This document shows positions 28,414-37,830 of a DNA stretch of 64,000 nucleotides, one piece after another; position 1 is the stretch's first letter; every line of letters starts with the position of its first letter. The notes beneath the pieces are model-generated. The model was not told the origin of the DNA, made no database searches, and saw only the letters and a list, made by a program, of their open reading frames with translations. This DNA is from Bog-473 sp963838835. GTDB lineage: Bacteria > Actinomycetota > Acidimicrobiia > Acidimicrobiales > RAAP-2. The DNA lies in contig CAWITA010000023.1 of the NCBI GenBank assembly GCA_963838835.1, positions 744,001 to 808,000 of the forward strand. The letters run 5' to 3'. Position numbers and translations under genes: made by a program.

Positions 28414-28440
28414 TATAGTGACCGCTGACTCGAGCGTCAG
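28414..28440 (+). promoter_or_regulatory. Possible -10 box and operator before the amidohydrolase gene
   Basis: TATAGT at 28414-28419 resembles a -10 element, although the -35 region is weak. Just downstream, CTGAC (28425-28429) and GTCAG (28436-28440) form an inverted repeat with a 6-bp spacer, 20 bases before the ATG at 28461. This is the position of a repressor site. Confidence 0.4.
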
Positions 28441-28460
28441 GAATCCCAGGGGGTCCGTTC

Positions 28461-29630
28461 ATGGGGCTGCGCGACCACGTCATCTGCGACAGCGATCTGC
28501 ACGTCATGGAGCCGCCCGACTTGTGGGAGCGCTACATCGACCCCGCCTACGCGCACGCGGCGCCACGGGGGCTCACGGAGATCACCCGAGACATGCGGGT
28601 GCGTGTGAAGAACCACGTCATGCTCCGGATGGGTGCAACCCGCCCGCAGCGCATGGAAGGCCGCAAGACGGGTTGGCAGAAGGAGCACGACACGGTGTAC
28701 GCGGCGTCCGAAGCCCGGGGCTGGGACGCGCCATCGCAGATCGATGCGATGAACGCCGAAGGCCTGGACCTGGCCGTGCTGTTCCCCTCACGCGGACTGT
28801 TCGTCTTGGGCCTCGATTCGGTGGAGCAGATCGGCAGCGACGGGCTGGAGCCCGAATACGCCACGGCGATCGCCCGCGCCTACAACGACTGGCTCAAGGA
28901 CTTCTGTGACCACGCGCCGGACCGCATGTTCGGTGCGGGAATGGTCGCGGCCCACGACGTGAGCGGCGCGGTCGTCGAGGCGCGGCGCTGCGTGGAGGAA
29001 TTGGGCTTCAAGGCGATCTTCCTCCCCCCGGCCACGGTGAATCGCCGACCCTGGCACCATCCCTCGTACGACCCGCTCTGGGCCGAGATCCAACGACTCG
29101 GCGTCCCGCTGACCTTCCACGGGGGCGGGCAGACGTACCTGACACCCGACTTCGGGCTCGAGGTGTTGGACCAGCTCATGCTGTGGCACACCTTCAGCCA
29201 GCCCCTGGGGATCCAGTTCGTCACCGCGTGCCTGTGCGGGGGCGGCGTGCTCGAACGCTTCCCCCAATTGAAGGTCGGGCTGCTGGAGGGCAACTGCTCC
29301 TGGGCACCCTGGTTCCTCTACCGTCTCGACGAGCACTGGGAATGGACGGGGTGGTACGAGGCGCCTGAGCTGACGATGCCGCCGTCGGAGTATTTCAAGC
29401 GGAACTGCTGGGTGTCGGTCGAGGCAGACGAGGTGACGGTGCCGCACTTCGTCGAAACGTTCGGTGACGACCGGTTGATCTTCTCGACTGACTATCCACA
29501 CGGGGACTCGAAATATCCCCACGCCGTGGACTCGTTTGACAAGCTCCCGCTGGGTGACGAGAGCAAGGCTCGCATCGTCAGCACGAACTGGTCGGCGCTC
29601 TACGACATTCCGCTGGTCAAGAAGACCTGA
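28461..29630 (+). CDS. Amidohydrolase family 2 (ACMSD-like) protein
   Basis: 389 residues from ATG 28461 with AGGGGG upstream. The metal-binding start is ICDSDLHVMEPPDLW (DxH), with a His in PLTFHGGGQTY and a late Asp in LIFSTDYPHGDSKYPH. VGLLEGNCSWAPWFLYRLDEHWEW is also typical of the decarboxylase/hydratase-like branch. Proteins of this kind decarboxylate or hydrolyse aromatic or lactone intermediates. Together with CMD, thiolase/DUF35 and HIBADH it suggests a degradation route. Confidence 0.9.
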   Translation: MGLRDHVICDSDLHVMEPPDLWERYIDPAYAHAAPRGLTEITRDMRVRVKNHVMLRMGATRPQRMEGRKTGWQKEHDTVYAASEARGWDAPSQIDAMNAEGLDLAVLFPSRGLFVLGLDSVEQIGSDGLEPEYATAIARAYNDWLKDFCDHAPDRMFGAGMVAAHDVSGAVVEARRCVEELGFKAIFLPPATVNRRPWHHPSYDPLWAEIQRLGVPLTFHGGGQTYLTPDFGLEVLDQLMLWHTFSQPLGIQFVTACLCGGGVLERFPQLKVGLLEGNCSWAPWFLYRLDEHWEWTGWYEAPELTMPPSEYFKRNCWVSVEADEVTVPHFVETFGDDRLIFSTDYPHGDSKYPHAVDSFDKLPLGDESKARIVSTNWSALYDIPLVKKT

Positions 29631-29636
29631 GCGGAT

Positions 29637-29653
29637 CGGCCCGCCGCGGGCCG
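29637..29653. terminator. Hairpin between convergent genes
   Basis: CGGCCCG (29637-29643) pairs with CGGGCCG (29647-29653) around a three-base loop. It sits a few bases after the amidohydrolase stop and before the end of the convergent repeat-protein gene. No T-run follows on either strand, so termination would be weak or factor-assisted. Confidence 0.4.
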
Positions 29654-29691
29654 GATTGCAACGGCACCACCTGGTCAGTCGTCACTCCTCA

Positions 29692-31584
29692 TCAGGGTCC
29701 ACTCATCCCCACGATCGGCGCGTTGAGGTGAATCGATCCGGTCGAGCCGAGGAACGGCGCGGTTCCGTAGGTGAAGATTCCCCCATCAGAGGCGACCAAC
29801 CAGTACCCGCCACCGCCGGGACTCGCCGCCATGCCGACGACGGGGCGGTTCAAGTGAAGGGAGCCCGTCGAGCCGTAGAACTTGGCGTCACCGTACGAGA
29901 AGATCCCCCCGTCGGAGGCCACGAGCCAATACCCGCCACCGCTGGGACCCGCCGCCATCCCCACGATCGGCTGGTTCAAGTGGAGAGCGCCGGTCGAGCC
30001 GTAGAACTTGGCGTCTCCGTACGAGAAGATCCCGCCGTCGGAGGCCACCAGCCAGTACCCGCCGCCGTCGGGCGTGACCGCCATGCCGACGACAGGCTGG
30101 TTCAAGTGGAGAGCGCCGGTCGAGCCGTAGAACTTGGCGTCGCCGAACGAGAAGATCCCGCCGTCGGAGGCCACCAGCCAGTACCCCCCGCCGCTGGGAG
30201 TTGCCGCCATGCCGACGATGGGGGCGTTGAGGTGCATCGATCCCGTCGAACCGTAGAACTTGGCATCGCCGAACGAGAAAATGCCTCCGTCACGAGCGAC
30301 GGTCCAATAGCCGCCTGCGTCGGGGGTGTTTGCGATCCCCACGACCGGCTGGTTGATGTAGATGGCGCCGGTCGACCCACAAAATGGCTGGTTGCCAAAG
30401 GTGAAGATGCCGCCGTCACTCGCCGTCAGGCGGTAGCCAGTCGGCGTGCCGGAGGGTGGGTTGCAGGGCACGACGAGGTCGTTGTTAAGGTCGATCGGGG
30501 CCGTGTACAGCTGCCGCACCGCATTGCAGGGGGATCCGTAGGAGGTGCACGGAGCCGACCAGGCGGCGTACCCGAGCCACCAGTTCCCGCTGGCGTCTTG
30601 GAAGAGGGAACCGCCACCGGGTCCATAGGCGGTGCCGTAGGTGGTGAGGAAGGGCCCCGCCGGTTGACTACAGGGCCCGAGGGGGCCGGCACACTGGGTA
30701 AGCGCCTCGTTGTAGCTGGTTGATTCGAAGTTCCCGGCCGAGAAAAGCAGGTCGTAAGAGCCCGAGGCGAAGACCATCTGAGGGTCGTCCATGGTCGTTT
30801 CCCACGGAAGCGCCGGCTGGTCGACCGTCAGCAGGACCGTGGGGGTCCCCACGATGCTTGTCCCATCGGCGCTCAGCTGTGCCGACCAGATCTGCGATGC
30901 GGCGCCGGACGCGCCGTCGTTGGACTTCCACAGCAGGTAGGCGACGCCTGTCTCGGGGTTGATGAACGGACTCGGATCAAGGACTCCGACTCCGGGCGTT
31001 CCGCAGTAGAGCGGCCCCGCCGAGCCGTCGGCGAAGACGGGCAGCGTCGCCGTCGTCGCCACCGACAGGCAGCTGTACCCCGAGTCCTCGGCATGGGGAC
31101 TAAGTGCAGCGTCGTAGAACATGACCCAGTGCCCGCCGTAGAAGAAGACGCCCGGCGAAGTCTGCGTGTTCGTCGTCTCCCAAGCGGGAGGGTTCGGCAA
31201 CGCGCTCGAGCCGAAGCCTCCGGTGAAGGGCTGCCATCCTGAGGAAGGAGAGGCCGAGGTGAGCGCCTGGATGTGGTTCCCCAGTGGGGTGCCCGTTGTG
31301 AACGCGTAGTACGTCCCGCCGGAGTACACGAGATCCGGATCCGCGGCATCGTTCCCGTAGGCAGGTGACGGGCTGGGGCTGAACGCGACGTGCGCATTCG
31401 CCGCATGGAGTGCGGCGCCGGCGACATTCGCCCCGCTACTGAGCACGGCCGTGAGGCAGATTGTCAGCGCACTCGCGGATGTCAAAATGGCGGCCGCAGA
31501 AACCCGCAGGGTGCGCGCCGGTCGACTGAGTCGAATCTCGGAGGGATTGCCAACGTCACTCTGTGCGATCACCGCACGAAACAT
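29692..31584 (-). CDS. Secreted GH43-like protein with six C-terminal 42-residue repeats
   Basis: About 630 residues; ATG 31584 is preferred over TTG codons just upstream, though the ribosome site (AGAAGG) is 13 bases away. A signal or anchor segment is seen near residues 25-60. Residues about 70-380 form a five-bladed GH43-like propeller: NDAADPDLVYSGGTYYAF, HWVMFYDAALSPHAED and DPSPFINPETGVAYLLWKSN supply acid residues in the expected places. The last 250 residues are six repeats of a 42-residue unit with GGYWLVASDGGIFSFGDAKF. The catalytic assignment is tentative. Likely a secreted glycan-binding or glycan-cleaving protein. Confidence 0.75.
   Translation of the reverse strand: MFRAVIAQSDVGNPSEIRLSRPARTLRVSAAAILTSASALTICLTAVLSSGANVAGAALHAANAHVAFSPSPSPAYGNDAADPDLVYSGGTYYAFTTGTPLGNHIQALTSASPSSGWQPFTGGFGSSALPNPPAWETTNTQTSPGVFFYGGHWVMFYDAALSPHAEDSGYSCLSVATTATLPVFADGSAGPLYCGTPGVGVLDPSPFINPETGVAYLLWKSNDGASGAASQIWSAQLSADGTSIVGTPTVLLTVDQPALPWETTMDDPQMVFASGSYDLLFSAGNFESTSYNEALTQCAGPLGPCSQPAGPFLTTYGTAYGPGGGSLFQDASGNWWLGYAAWSAPCTSYGSPCNAVRQLYTAPIDLNNDLVVPCNPPSGTPTGYRLTASDGGIFTFGNQPFCGSTGAIYINQPVVGIANTPDAGGYWTVARDGGIFSFGDAKFYGSTGSMHLNAPIVGMAATPSGGGYWLVASDGGIFSFGDAKFYGSTGALHLNQPVVGMAVTPDGGGYWLVASDGGIFSYGDAKFYGSTGALHLNQPIVGMAAGPSGGGYWLVASDGGIFSYGDAKFYGSTGSLHLNRPVVGMAASPGGGGYWLVASDGGIFTYGTAPFLGSTGSIHLNAPIVGMSGP
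29695..30447 (-). repeat. Six 126-bp coding repeats
   Basis: DNA of the repeat part of the secreted protein. The unit is 126 bp (42 codons), and copies 2-5 are nearly identical at DNA level as well as protein level. The first copy starts TGYRLTASDGGIFTF and the last ends NAPIVGMSGP. Such recent, in-frame duplication is prone to length change by recombination. Confidence 0.8.
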
Positions 31585-31932
31585 TCGAACCAACAAACCT
31601 TCTCTACTTTCTGTCAGGAACCGGCAGCTTCATCTCTCAGGACCGGTTGCGCCATGCGTCTGGATGGGGAGCGTCAGGCGCGTCGGGGGCCTCTTGGGCC
31701 GCGTCCCATCCGAGTCCCGCAAACTTTCCGTCTGGGTTGTATAGCAAACTCCGCGTGGTTGCGCGCGGTGGAGCTGCGCAGTACACCCGTGTTGTTCAGG
31801 CTGCCGTATGACAATCTGGCCGAGCGCGAACGCGCCCTTCGACACCGTCCGAGCGGCCGAACCCACGTGTCACCTCATGTAGAGGTCTGGTCCGGGGATC
31901 CTGATGGGCTCGGGCCGCCTCGACGCGGCGCG
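31585..31932. other. Gap between repeat protein and island edge, no gene seen
   Basis: This stretch is less GC-rich than its surroundings and has no frame with a ribosome site and a recognisable product. It should hold the promoter of the repeat protein on the minus strand. Confidence 0.4.
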
Positions 31933-31970
31933 GCTCGGAGGGATTCGAACCCCCAACCTTCTGATCCGTA
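31933..31970 (-). repeat. 38-bp tRNA-Arg 3'-half copy (attachment-site-like)
   Basis: This segment is identical over 38 bases to 38441-38478, the part of the tRNA-Arg(ACG) gene from the anticodon loop through the T-arm and most of the acceptor stem. The bases outside differ: the 5' half of the tRNA is absent here. A lone 3' half of a tRNA is the usual footprint of site-specific integration by a tyrosine integrase. Confidence 0.85.
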
Positions 31971-31996
31971 ATTGCCAAGAAACCATCAGATTCGAG

Positions 31997-33438
31997 TCAT
32001 GAGAGACCGGGGCCCCGTGCGGCTCTCTCGACGGCCTCGGCAGGACGCTGGCGGCGCTGTTCAGCCACTTTCACCAGCTCCGCGATCCCCTCTTCGATCC
32101 CGCGTGCGAGCACCTCGATGTCAGCGGTCGTGTCGTAGTCACCGGTTATCCCGATCGTCATGTCCTCGCAGTAGGTGAAGATAGAGATTCCAATGCGCAG
32201 CGTGGTGGCGATCGGTACGTACGGCGTGATCTCCACGAGCCGCCGCCCGAGCCCGTACAACGGCTGGCGGGGGCCTGGCACGTTCGTGGTCACCGTGACG
32301 ACCTCGCGTTGCGGCATGCCAAACGCGAGACGAACGGCCAGCGATGCCACCGGATATGGCACGTAGCGGGCGGCAGCGACGATCGTCTCGCCTGCGCTCG
32401 CCTCCTTGCTCGCCTTCAGTACTGCCAACTGGTTCTGGACAGCCTTGAGGCGGTCCACCGGGTCAGCCAGGTGGACGGGAAGGTACGCGAGTATTGCCGA
32501 CACGCGGTTCTCGTAGATGCTCTCTTCGCCGGGTGCTCGGACCGAAACGGGCACGAGCGATCGCACCATGTGCGGTTGGGGAGGCTCGCCCCGAGCAACG
32601 AGGAGCGCACGGAACCCGCTGCTGATCGCCGCGAGAACGAAGTCGTTCACCGTTCCGCCGAGCTCGCGCTTGGCTGCCACTATGTCGTCGAACGATGCAC
32701 GGACCCATGCATAGCGCCGTTGTTGGCCGATATTGCCGCTCAGGGAGGAGCTCGTCGCGGGCAGGAGAGAGCCGGCGAATTTGCAATTCCCCGGATCGTG
32801 TCAGTCGTCTGGCGAGAGAGGAGACCGGGATGGCGAAGGAGGCCGGTCAACGCGCGAGCACCACGAAGTGGCATCATCACCAAGTCGACCGCGGCCTCGG
32901 CCATCAGCTCGATCGACGATGGTTCGGGTCCGGCGACTCGCGAGTCCTCGGTTGGTGGTGAGGGCTCGGGAGACAAGTCGAAGATGACGCGGTAGAGGTC
33001 GGTGCCGGAGATCCCGTCCACCATGCAATGGTGCACCTTGGAGATCAGCGCCCAATGGCCGTGCTCAAGCCCTTCGACCAGCCAGTACTCCCACAACGGA
33101 TGATCCCGGTCGAGGCGTTGGGACATGACGCTTGCCATCAGCCGGCTGAGCTCGCGGTCTCCACCGGGCGCCGGCAGGGCGGTCTCGCGGACGTGGTAGC
33201 GGATGTCGAAGTGAGGGTCCTCGACCCAGACGGGCGGGCCGATGCGGAACGGGACCGTACGCAGTTTCTGGCGGTATCGGGGGACGAGCGGCAGCCTGCC
33301 AGCAATGGCGGCGACGAATTCCTCGTATGAGGGTGAGGGACCTTCAAAGACCGCGATCGAGGCGATCGCCATGGACGCATGCGGATCTTCGTCCTCCGCC
33401 TCGACGAACGTGGCGTCCAAAGGGTTAAGTCGGTCCAT
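31997..33438 (-). CDS. Wax ester synthase/diacylglycerol acyltransferase (WS/DGAT), one frameshift
   Basis: ATG 33438 is preceded by AAAGGGGGG. The N-terminal half holds MDRLNPLDATFVEAED, and the catalytic HHxxxDG reads KVHHCMVDGISGTDL at about residue 140. The C-terminal half is in another frame: GGTVNDFVLAAISSGFRALL, NVPGPRQPLYGLGRRLVEI and a final TGDYDTTADIEVLARGIEEG. The switch lies near 32770-32800, and one indel restores about 480 residues, the normal length. It makes triacylglycerol or wax esters from acyl-CoA. It lies at the left end of the tRNA-bounded island. Confidence 0.88.
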
Positions 33439-33717
33439 GATCCCCCCTTTGCTCCTGGAGAGACCCAGTGTCAATGGAAGAGCGACGCAGGCGTCGCCGT
33501 GATGGGCATCATGGTAGGCCCAGCTTCGCCGGCTCCACAGTGCCTTTGGTCCGATTCCTGGGCACAGGACGGAAGACCGTGGGACAAGCACCCTGCCGGG
33601 TGGGCACACACCAGGTCGGGCGGAACGGCGCACCACTCGGGCTGAAGGGCGGTGTGGGCAACGAGGCGCCGGCGGCCGTACAGAGGTGTGTGGTAGCCGA
33701 CCGATGAGGGACCGACC

Positions 33718-34299
33718 GTGAACGAGTTCGGAGCCGAGCCACGTGGCTCTTGGGGTCGGCCCCCACGGATCGGCCTCATGCTCGGGGCCGGCGGTGTGGT
33801 CGGTGGGGCGTTTCACGCCGGCGTGCTTGCCGGGATCGCAGAGGCCACCGGTTGGGATCCCCTCACGGCGTCGGTCGTCGCGGGCACCTCGGCCAGCTCC
33901 GTGGTCGCGGCAGGCCTGACGGCTGGTCTTTCGGCGGCCGACATGCTGGCGCGTGCCGAAGAGCGGCCGATGTCCGCTGAAGGCGTACGACTGCTCAAGG
34001 ACGTGGCGGCCGAGCCGCTGTCCGGACGTGCTGCAACCCGAGCAGGGACCCCGGCGCTCACCTTCCGAGGTGGCCAGGGTACTGCAACAAGCCGCCCTAA
34101 GGCCGCTGTCGGCCAAGCCTCTCGCCATCCTCGCCTCCTCGTCCCCGAAGGGAGGATCGATACGGAGTTCATCAGTACGAACATCGCGACGTTCCTTGTC
34201 GAACCGTGGCCGGACGATGCACTGTGGATCTGTGCCGTGCGAAAGCGGGACCTGGAATTGGCCCCACAGACGCGCCAGCTTCTCGCTCGGACCCGGTGA
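33718..34299 (+). pseudogene. Patatin-like phospholipase remnant
   Basis: GTG 33718 opens a frame with RIGLMLGAGGVVGGAFHAGVLAGIAEATGW, the glycine-rich oxyanion segment of patatin-like proteins, and a degenerate nucleophile region GTSASS in place of GxSxG. Residues related to the family continue in a second frame near 34010-34150, then return with GRIDTEFISTN and WPDDALWICAVR. The frame stops at 34299, before the catalytic Asp region. Two frame switches plus the truncation and degenerate GxSxG point to a true pseudogene. It is divergent from WS/DGAT. Confidence 0.7.
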
Positions 34300-34313
34300 C
34301 TCCTGCCGGCGGT

Positions 34314-36752
34314 TCAGAGCACGATGCGCCGGCTCTCGCCCGGGCGCAGCTCGGATATCTCGTCACCGATCCCGATGCGAATGGTGCCGTCAGCCCCGTC
34401 CTGAGCCTCAACGACGACCTCGCCGTCCTTCACGGAGATGGTTATCCACCGTCGGTCGTAGCGAAGGTCGAGCTGGAGGCTCCCTACCTCTGACGGAAGC
34501 AGCGGGTTCAACCAGAGCGCGTCCGCCCGGGTCTCGATGCCCAGATAGCAGCGCTGCAGGATGTCGACCGTGCCGGCCATGGCGCCGAGGTGGATCCCTT
34601 CCGCACTCGTTCCTCCTTGCACGTCGTCCAGGTCGCTGCGCAGTGCGTCCTCGAAGAGGGCCCAGGAGCGCTCGCGGTCTGAACGCGCCAGCACCCAGGC
34701 GTGCACGACACAGCTCAGGGTCGACCCGTGTGAGGTGCGCTGGAGGTAGTACTCGATCGTCTGGCGGATTTTCTCAGAATCGAAGCGATAGCCGAGGCGT
34801 TCGGAGATGGCGCACAGCTCTTCGGCGGAGAGCAGGTAGAGAAGCATGAGGACGTCTGCCTGTTTGGAAGCCTTGTAGGCGTTCGGGGTGTCGCCCTCGC
34901 TCTCCAAGATGCGATCCAGCCTCGAGATGTCGTCGTATCGTTCCCGGTAGCCGGCCCAGTCGAGCTCTGCGAGGTTCTCGTACCCCTCGAACTGGCTCAG
35001 GATGCCGTCGTCAGAGAAGACGAGACGCATGTTGCGACTGACCTCGTCCCAGTGCGCGAGCTCCTCGTCGTCCAATGACAGGCTCTCGCACAGTTCGCTC
35101 CGGCGGGGCTCGGAAAGACGCTCCAGGACCTCGAGCCCGCGGCAAAGGACCCACACGGCCATGACATTCGTGTAGGCGTTGTTGTTCAAGCCGGGAGTGG
35201 ACGCGCCCGGATACCCGTCGTGGTACTCATCGGGTCCCATGACCCCCAGGATTTCGTAGCGTCCCAGCGCGGGGTTGAACTTGGCAGCGCTGGACCAAAA
35301 GCGGGCGATCTCCAAGATGACCTCTGCGCCGAACGAGGCCAGGAATTCGATGTCGTGGGTCGCCTGGTAGTAGTTCCACATGTTGTAGGCGATTGCGGAG
35401 TTGATGTGCCGCTGCAGGTGCGACGCATCGAGTATCCACCGTCCCGACAGCGGGTTGAGGTGGAGAACTTGTGACTCCTCGCGCCCGTCACTTCCGCTCT
35501 GCCAGGGGTACATCGCTCCGCGGTAGCCGGCTTGTCGCGCCGCCCACCGCGCTTCTGGAAGCCTGCGGTACCGATACAAAAGGAGCGAACGGACAAGCTC
35601 GGGCAGGTGATAGGTCAAGTAGGGGTAGATGAACAGGTCGTCCCAGAAGATATGGCCGCGGTAGGCCTCGCCGTGCAGTCCTCGCGCCGGAACACCGACA
35701 TCCAGGTCGACGCTGTTGCGTGAAACGGTCTGGAGCAAATGGAAGATGTGGAGATGCAGGATCAGTTGTGTCAGGTTCCCGCCGTCGGTGATCTCGAGCG
35801 AGAAGCGCTTCCACAAGTGGTCCCACTCCCGGTTGTGGTCGCTGAGGAGCTCACGAAAGCCACCCGCACGCTGAAGGCGCGTGCGCGCCGCGATCGCTGG
35901 TTCACTGATCGATCGGTCTTTGGAGGTGAAGAGCGAGACGATCTTCTCGATGGTGGCCGGCTCGTCCTTCTCGAGGTTCAGAGAGAGGTCCTGCGCGATG
36001 TACCCGCGCTCCTGGACGAGCTGGCGTGGGGCGTCGGCTGGGGTCTCGCTGCACCACGCGCGGGTCCGTGCCGTTTGCGCGATGCGGATACCCGATTGGC
36101 TGGTGCGGACGACGAGCGAGATCGTCTCATCGTTGACGACGTACCCCTTCATGTCGACCAGGTGGTCGTCATTGAACTCGCTGTAGCGAGCTACTCCGCC
36201 GTTCACGACCCGGCCATCGAGTGCCGAACGGACGATCAGTTTCCCCGACCAGTTCTCAGCCACGAACAAGGTCTCGAGGCCCGCGAGGTGCTCATCTGCC
36301 ATGCTGACGAACCGGCGCTGCTCGACCCGCGTCACCCTTCCACGGCGGTCCTTCACACGCATTTTCCGTGTGAGAACGGCTTGATACAGATCGAGCTCCT
36401 GGGCGTACTCCAGCGCTTCCACATCGGTCAAGCGGAACCAGGGCCCATCTTCCGGGCGGAAAGTGAGTGGGAGCCAATTGGGGAGGTTGACGATGGTCTC
36501 GTTTTCGACGGTTCGACCCGATATCTCGGTCACTCGGCGGTTGTAGAGCCCCGCGACGTACGTGCCCGGGTAATGAATGCCGTCGGCGACCGATTCGGGG
36601 GCAGCGCCGCGGGTCGCGAAATAGCCGTTCCCAAGTGTGCAGAGGGCCTCGCGGAGGCCTTCTCGGTCCCGGTCGAACCGCTCGTACTTCAGCGACCATT
36701 CGTTGACGACCTCGGGCTCGAGGCCGGGGAGCGGTGCAGCACGCTGGTTCAC
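34314..36752 (-). CDS. GH65 disaccharide phosphorylase (trehalose/kojibiose/maltose type)
   Basis: 812 residues from GTG 36752, whose codon overlaps the HAD stop as GTGA. The three-domain GH65 plan is visible: ESLKYERFD-type N-terminus with LGNGYFATRGA, the (alpha/alpha)6 barrel with RGLHGEAYRGHIFWDDLFIYP, and the catalytic Glu in EILGVMGPDEYHDGY (about 490). A C-terminal beta-sandwich ends RPGESRRIVL. The enzyme splits an alpha-glucobiose with phosphate to beta-glucose 1-phosphate and glucose. The HAD partner upstream would convert the phosphate to glucose 6-phosphate. Which disaccharide is used cannot be told; mycobacterial relatives have the same gene pair. Confidence 0.92.
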   Translation of the reverse strand: MNQRAAPLPGLEPEVVNEWSLKYERFDRDREGLREALCTLGNGYFATRGAAPESVADGIHYPGTYVAGLYNRRVTEISGRTVENETIVNLPNWLPLTFRPEDGPWFRLTDVEALEYAQELDLYQAVLTRKMRVKDRRGRVTRVEQRRFVSMADEHLAGLETLFVAENWSGKLIVRSALDGRVVNGGVARYSEFNDDHLVDMKGYVVNDETISLVVRTSQSGIRIAQTARTRAWCSETPADAPRQLVQERGYIAQDLSLNLEKDEPATIEKIVSLFTSKDRSISEPAIAARTRLQRAGGFRELLSDHNREWDHLWKRFSLEITDGGNLTQLILHLHIFHLLQTVSRNSVDLDVGVPARGLHGEAYRGHIFWDDLFIYPYLTYHLPELVRSLLLYRYRRLPEARWAARQAGYRGAMYPWQSGSDGREESQVLHLNPLSGRWILDASHLQRHINSAIAYNMWNYYQATHDIEFLASFGAEVILEIARFWSSAAKFNPALGRYEILGVMGPDEYHDGYPGASTPGLNNNAYTNVMAVWVLCRGLEVLERLSEPRRSELCESLSLDDEELAHWDEVSRNMRLVFSDDGILSQFEGYENLAELDWAGYRERYDDISRLDRILESEGDTPNAYKASKQADVLMLLYLLSAEELCAISERLGYRFDSEKIRQTIEYYLQRTSHGSTLSCVVHAWVLARSDRERSWALFEDALRSDLDDVQGGTSAEGIHLGAMAGTVDILQRCYLGIETRADALWLNPLLPSEVGSLQLDLRYDRRWITISVKDGEVVVEAQDGADGTIRIGIGDEISELRPGESRRIVL

Positions 36753-37507
36753 GGTCCACTCTCCGTGGTGGTGGACACCTCGACCTCGCCCAGGTCGGCG
36801 ACGACGGCGTCCGCGCCGTGTGCCAAGAGGGCGTCGGCTTGGCCGATCCGATCCACGCCGATGACCAGGCCGAACCGGCCTCGCCGGCCTGCTTCCACAC
36901 CTGCGAGTGCGTCCTCCACGACGCTCGCACGGCTGGGAGAGACGTGAAGCCGCTCGGCGGCGGCGAGGAAGATCGCCGGATCGGGCTTTCCCGGCAGCCC
37001 GAGCTCGGCGGCATCGAGGCCGTTCACTTCGGCGTCGAAGAGCCCCTGCACACCGGCAGCATCCAGTACGGCGTCTGCATTGCGGCTGGACGAGATGATG
37101 GCAGTACGAATGCCCTTAGAGCGCAACGCGTGAATGAGGGTGACCGTCGATTCGAACCGCTTGACCCCCCCGTGATGGAGCTCCCAGTCGAACTCGCGGT
37201 CTTTGAGGTTCGCGAGCGCACAGACTGTCTGATGGCTCGGAGGATCTGCCGGTGAGCCGCACTTGAGCCTGAACCCACGGGATTCCAAAAAGCTCGCCGC
37301 TCCGTCGTAGCGAAGCTTCCCATCGACGAACCTGAGGTAGTCCTCCTCACTGAAGGGCTCGAACGGCGTGCCGGTACGCTCCGCATCGGCTCGCAGAAAG
37401 TCGTCGAACACCCGCTTCCAGCAGCGCTCGTGGACCTGGGCCGTGTCCGTGACCACGCCGTCCATGTCGAAGATGACAGCGTCGATCCGCTCCGCGGGCA
37501 GCACCAC
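36749..37507 (-). CDS. HAD-family beta-phosphoglucomutase-like protein
   Basis: 252 residues if GTG 37507 is used (GAGGAG 5 bases upstream); a frame to 37552 is longer. Motif I is AVIFDMDGVVTDTAQVHERCW with nucleophile Asp and second Asp. AIISSSRNADAVLDAAGV gives motif II, GKPDPAIFLAAAERL the Lys, and SVVEDALAGVEAGRRG the acidic motif. The cap domain is of the size seen in beta-phosphoglucomutases. The four-base overlap with GH65 indicates coupled translation, so together they would feed disaccharide glucose into glycolysis. Confidence 0.9.
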   Translation of the reverse strand: MVLPAERIDAVIFDMDGVVTDTAQVHERCWKRVFDDFLRADAERTGTPFEPFSEEDYLRFVDGKLRYDGAASFLESRGFRLKCGSPADPPSHQTVCALANLKDREFDWELHHGGVKRFESTVTLIHALRSKGIRTAIISSSRNADAVLDAAGVQGLFDAEVNGLDAAELGLPGKPDPAIFLAAAERLHVSPSRASVVEDALAGVEAGRRGRFGLVIGVDRIGQADALLAHGADAVVADLGEVEVSTTTESGP

Positions 37508-37620
37508 GCGTGCTCCTCGCCATCCACCGCCCTGCTCGTTCCCGGACTTCACACCAGCTCACTTTGTGCCTTCGGAGACTCGGCAGCCCGGAAAGCGACC
37601 GCCCTCGGCGGCAGCTGGCG

Positions 37621-37830
37621 TCACGAAACGGCTGGGACCGGGCTGTCGTGGTGGGCGGACAGTACCTCCGCGATCACGGGTGGGGCAAGGTCCCAAAGGT
37701 TCCCGGCGAGGTCCATGAGCAGGTCGTCGACGGTGATCATCCCGAGAAACCGTCTGTCCCCCGCCACTGCGAGGCGTATCTCGCGCTCGAGATTGAGCAG
37801 GCGGCCGCTAGGCAGCACCTCTTCGGAACT
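37621..37830 (-). pseudogene. CBS-domain protein C-terminal fragment
   Basis: The last 60-odd residues of a 138-residue frame read GDRRFLGMITVDDLLMDLAGN and then WDLAPPVIAEV, the standard end of a CBS-pair protein. Directly upstream in the same frame the sequence is that of a phage integrase, so the two are fused by a deletion or recombination near 37815-37830. The stop is at 37621. No start of its own. Confidence 0.6.

Noticed and set aside
29695..30447. 126-bp repeats considered as a CRISPR-like array
   Set aside because: Units abut without spacers and encode an in-frame protein repeat.
31390..31971. Plus-strand frame ending in RRDSNPQPSDP before the island edge
   Set aside because: The peptide is the well-known artefact from translating the antisense strand of a tRNA T-arm and anticodon region. 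It coincides with the 38-bp tRNA copy.
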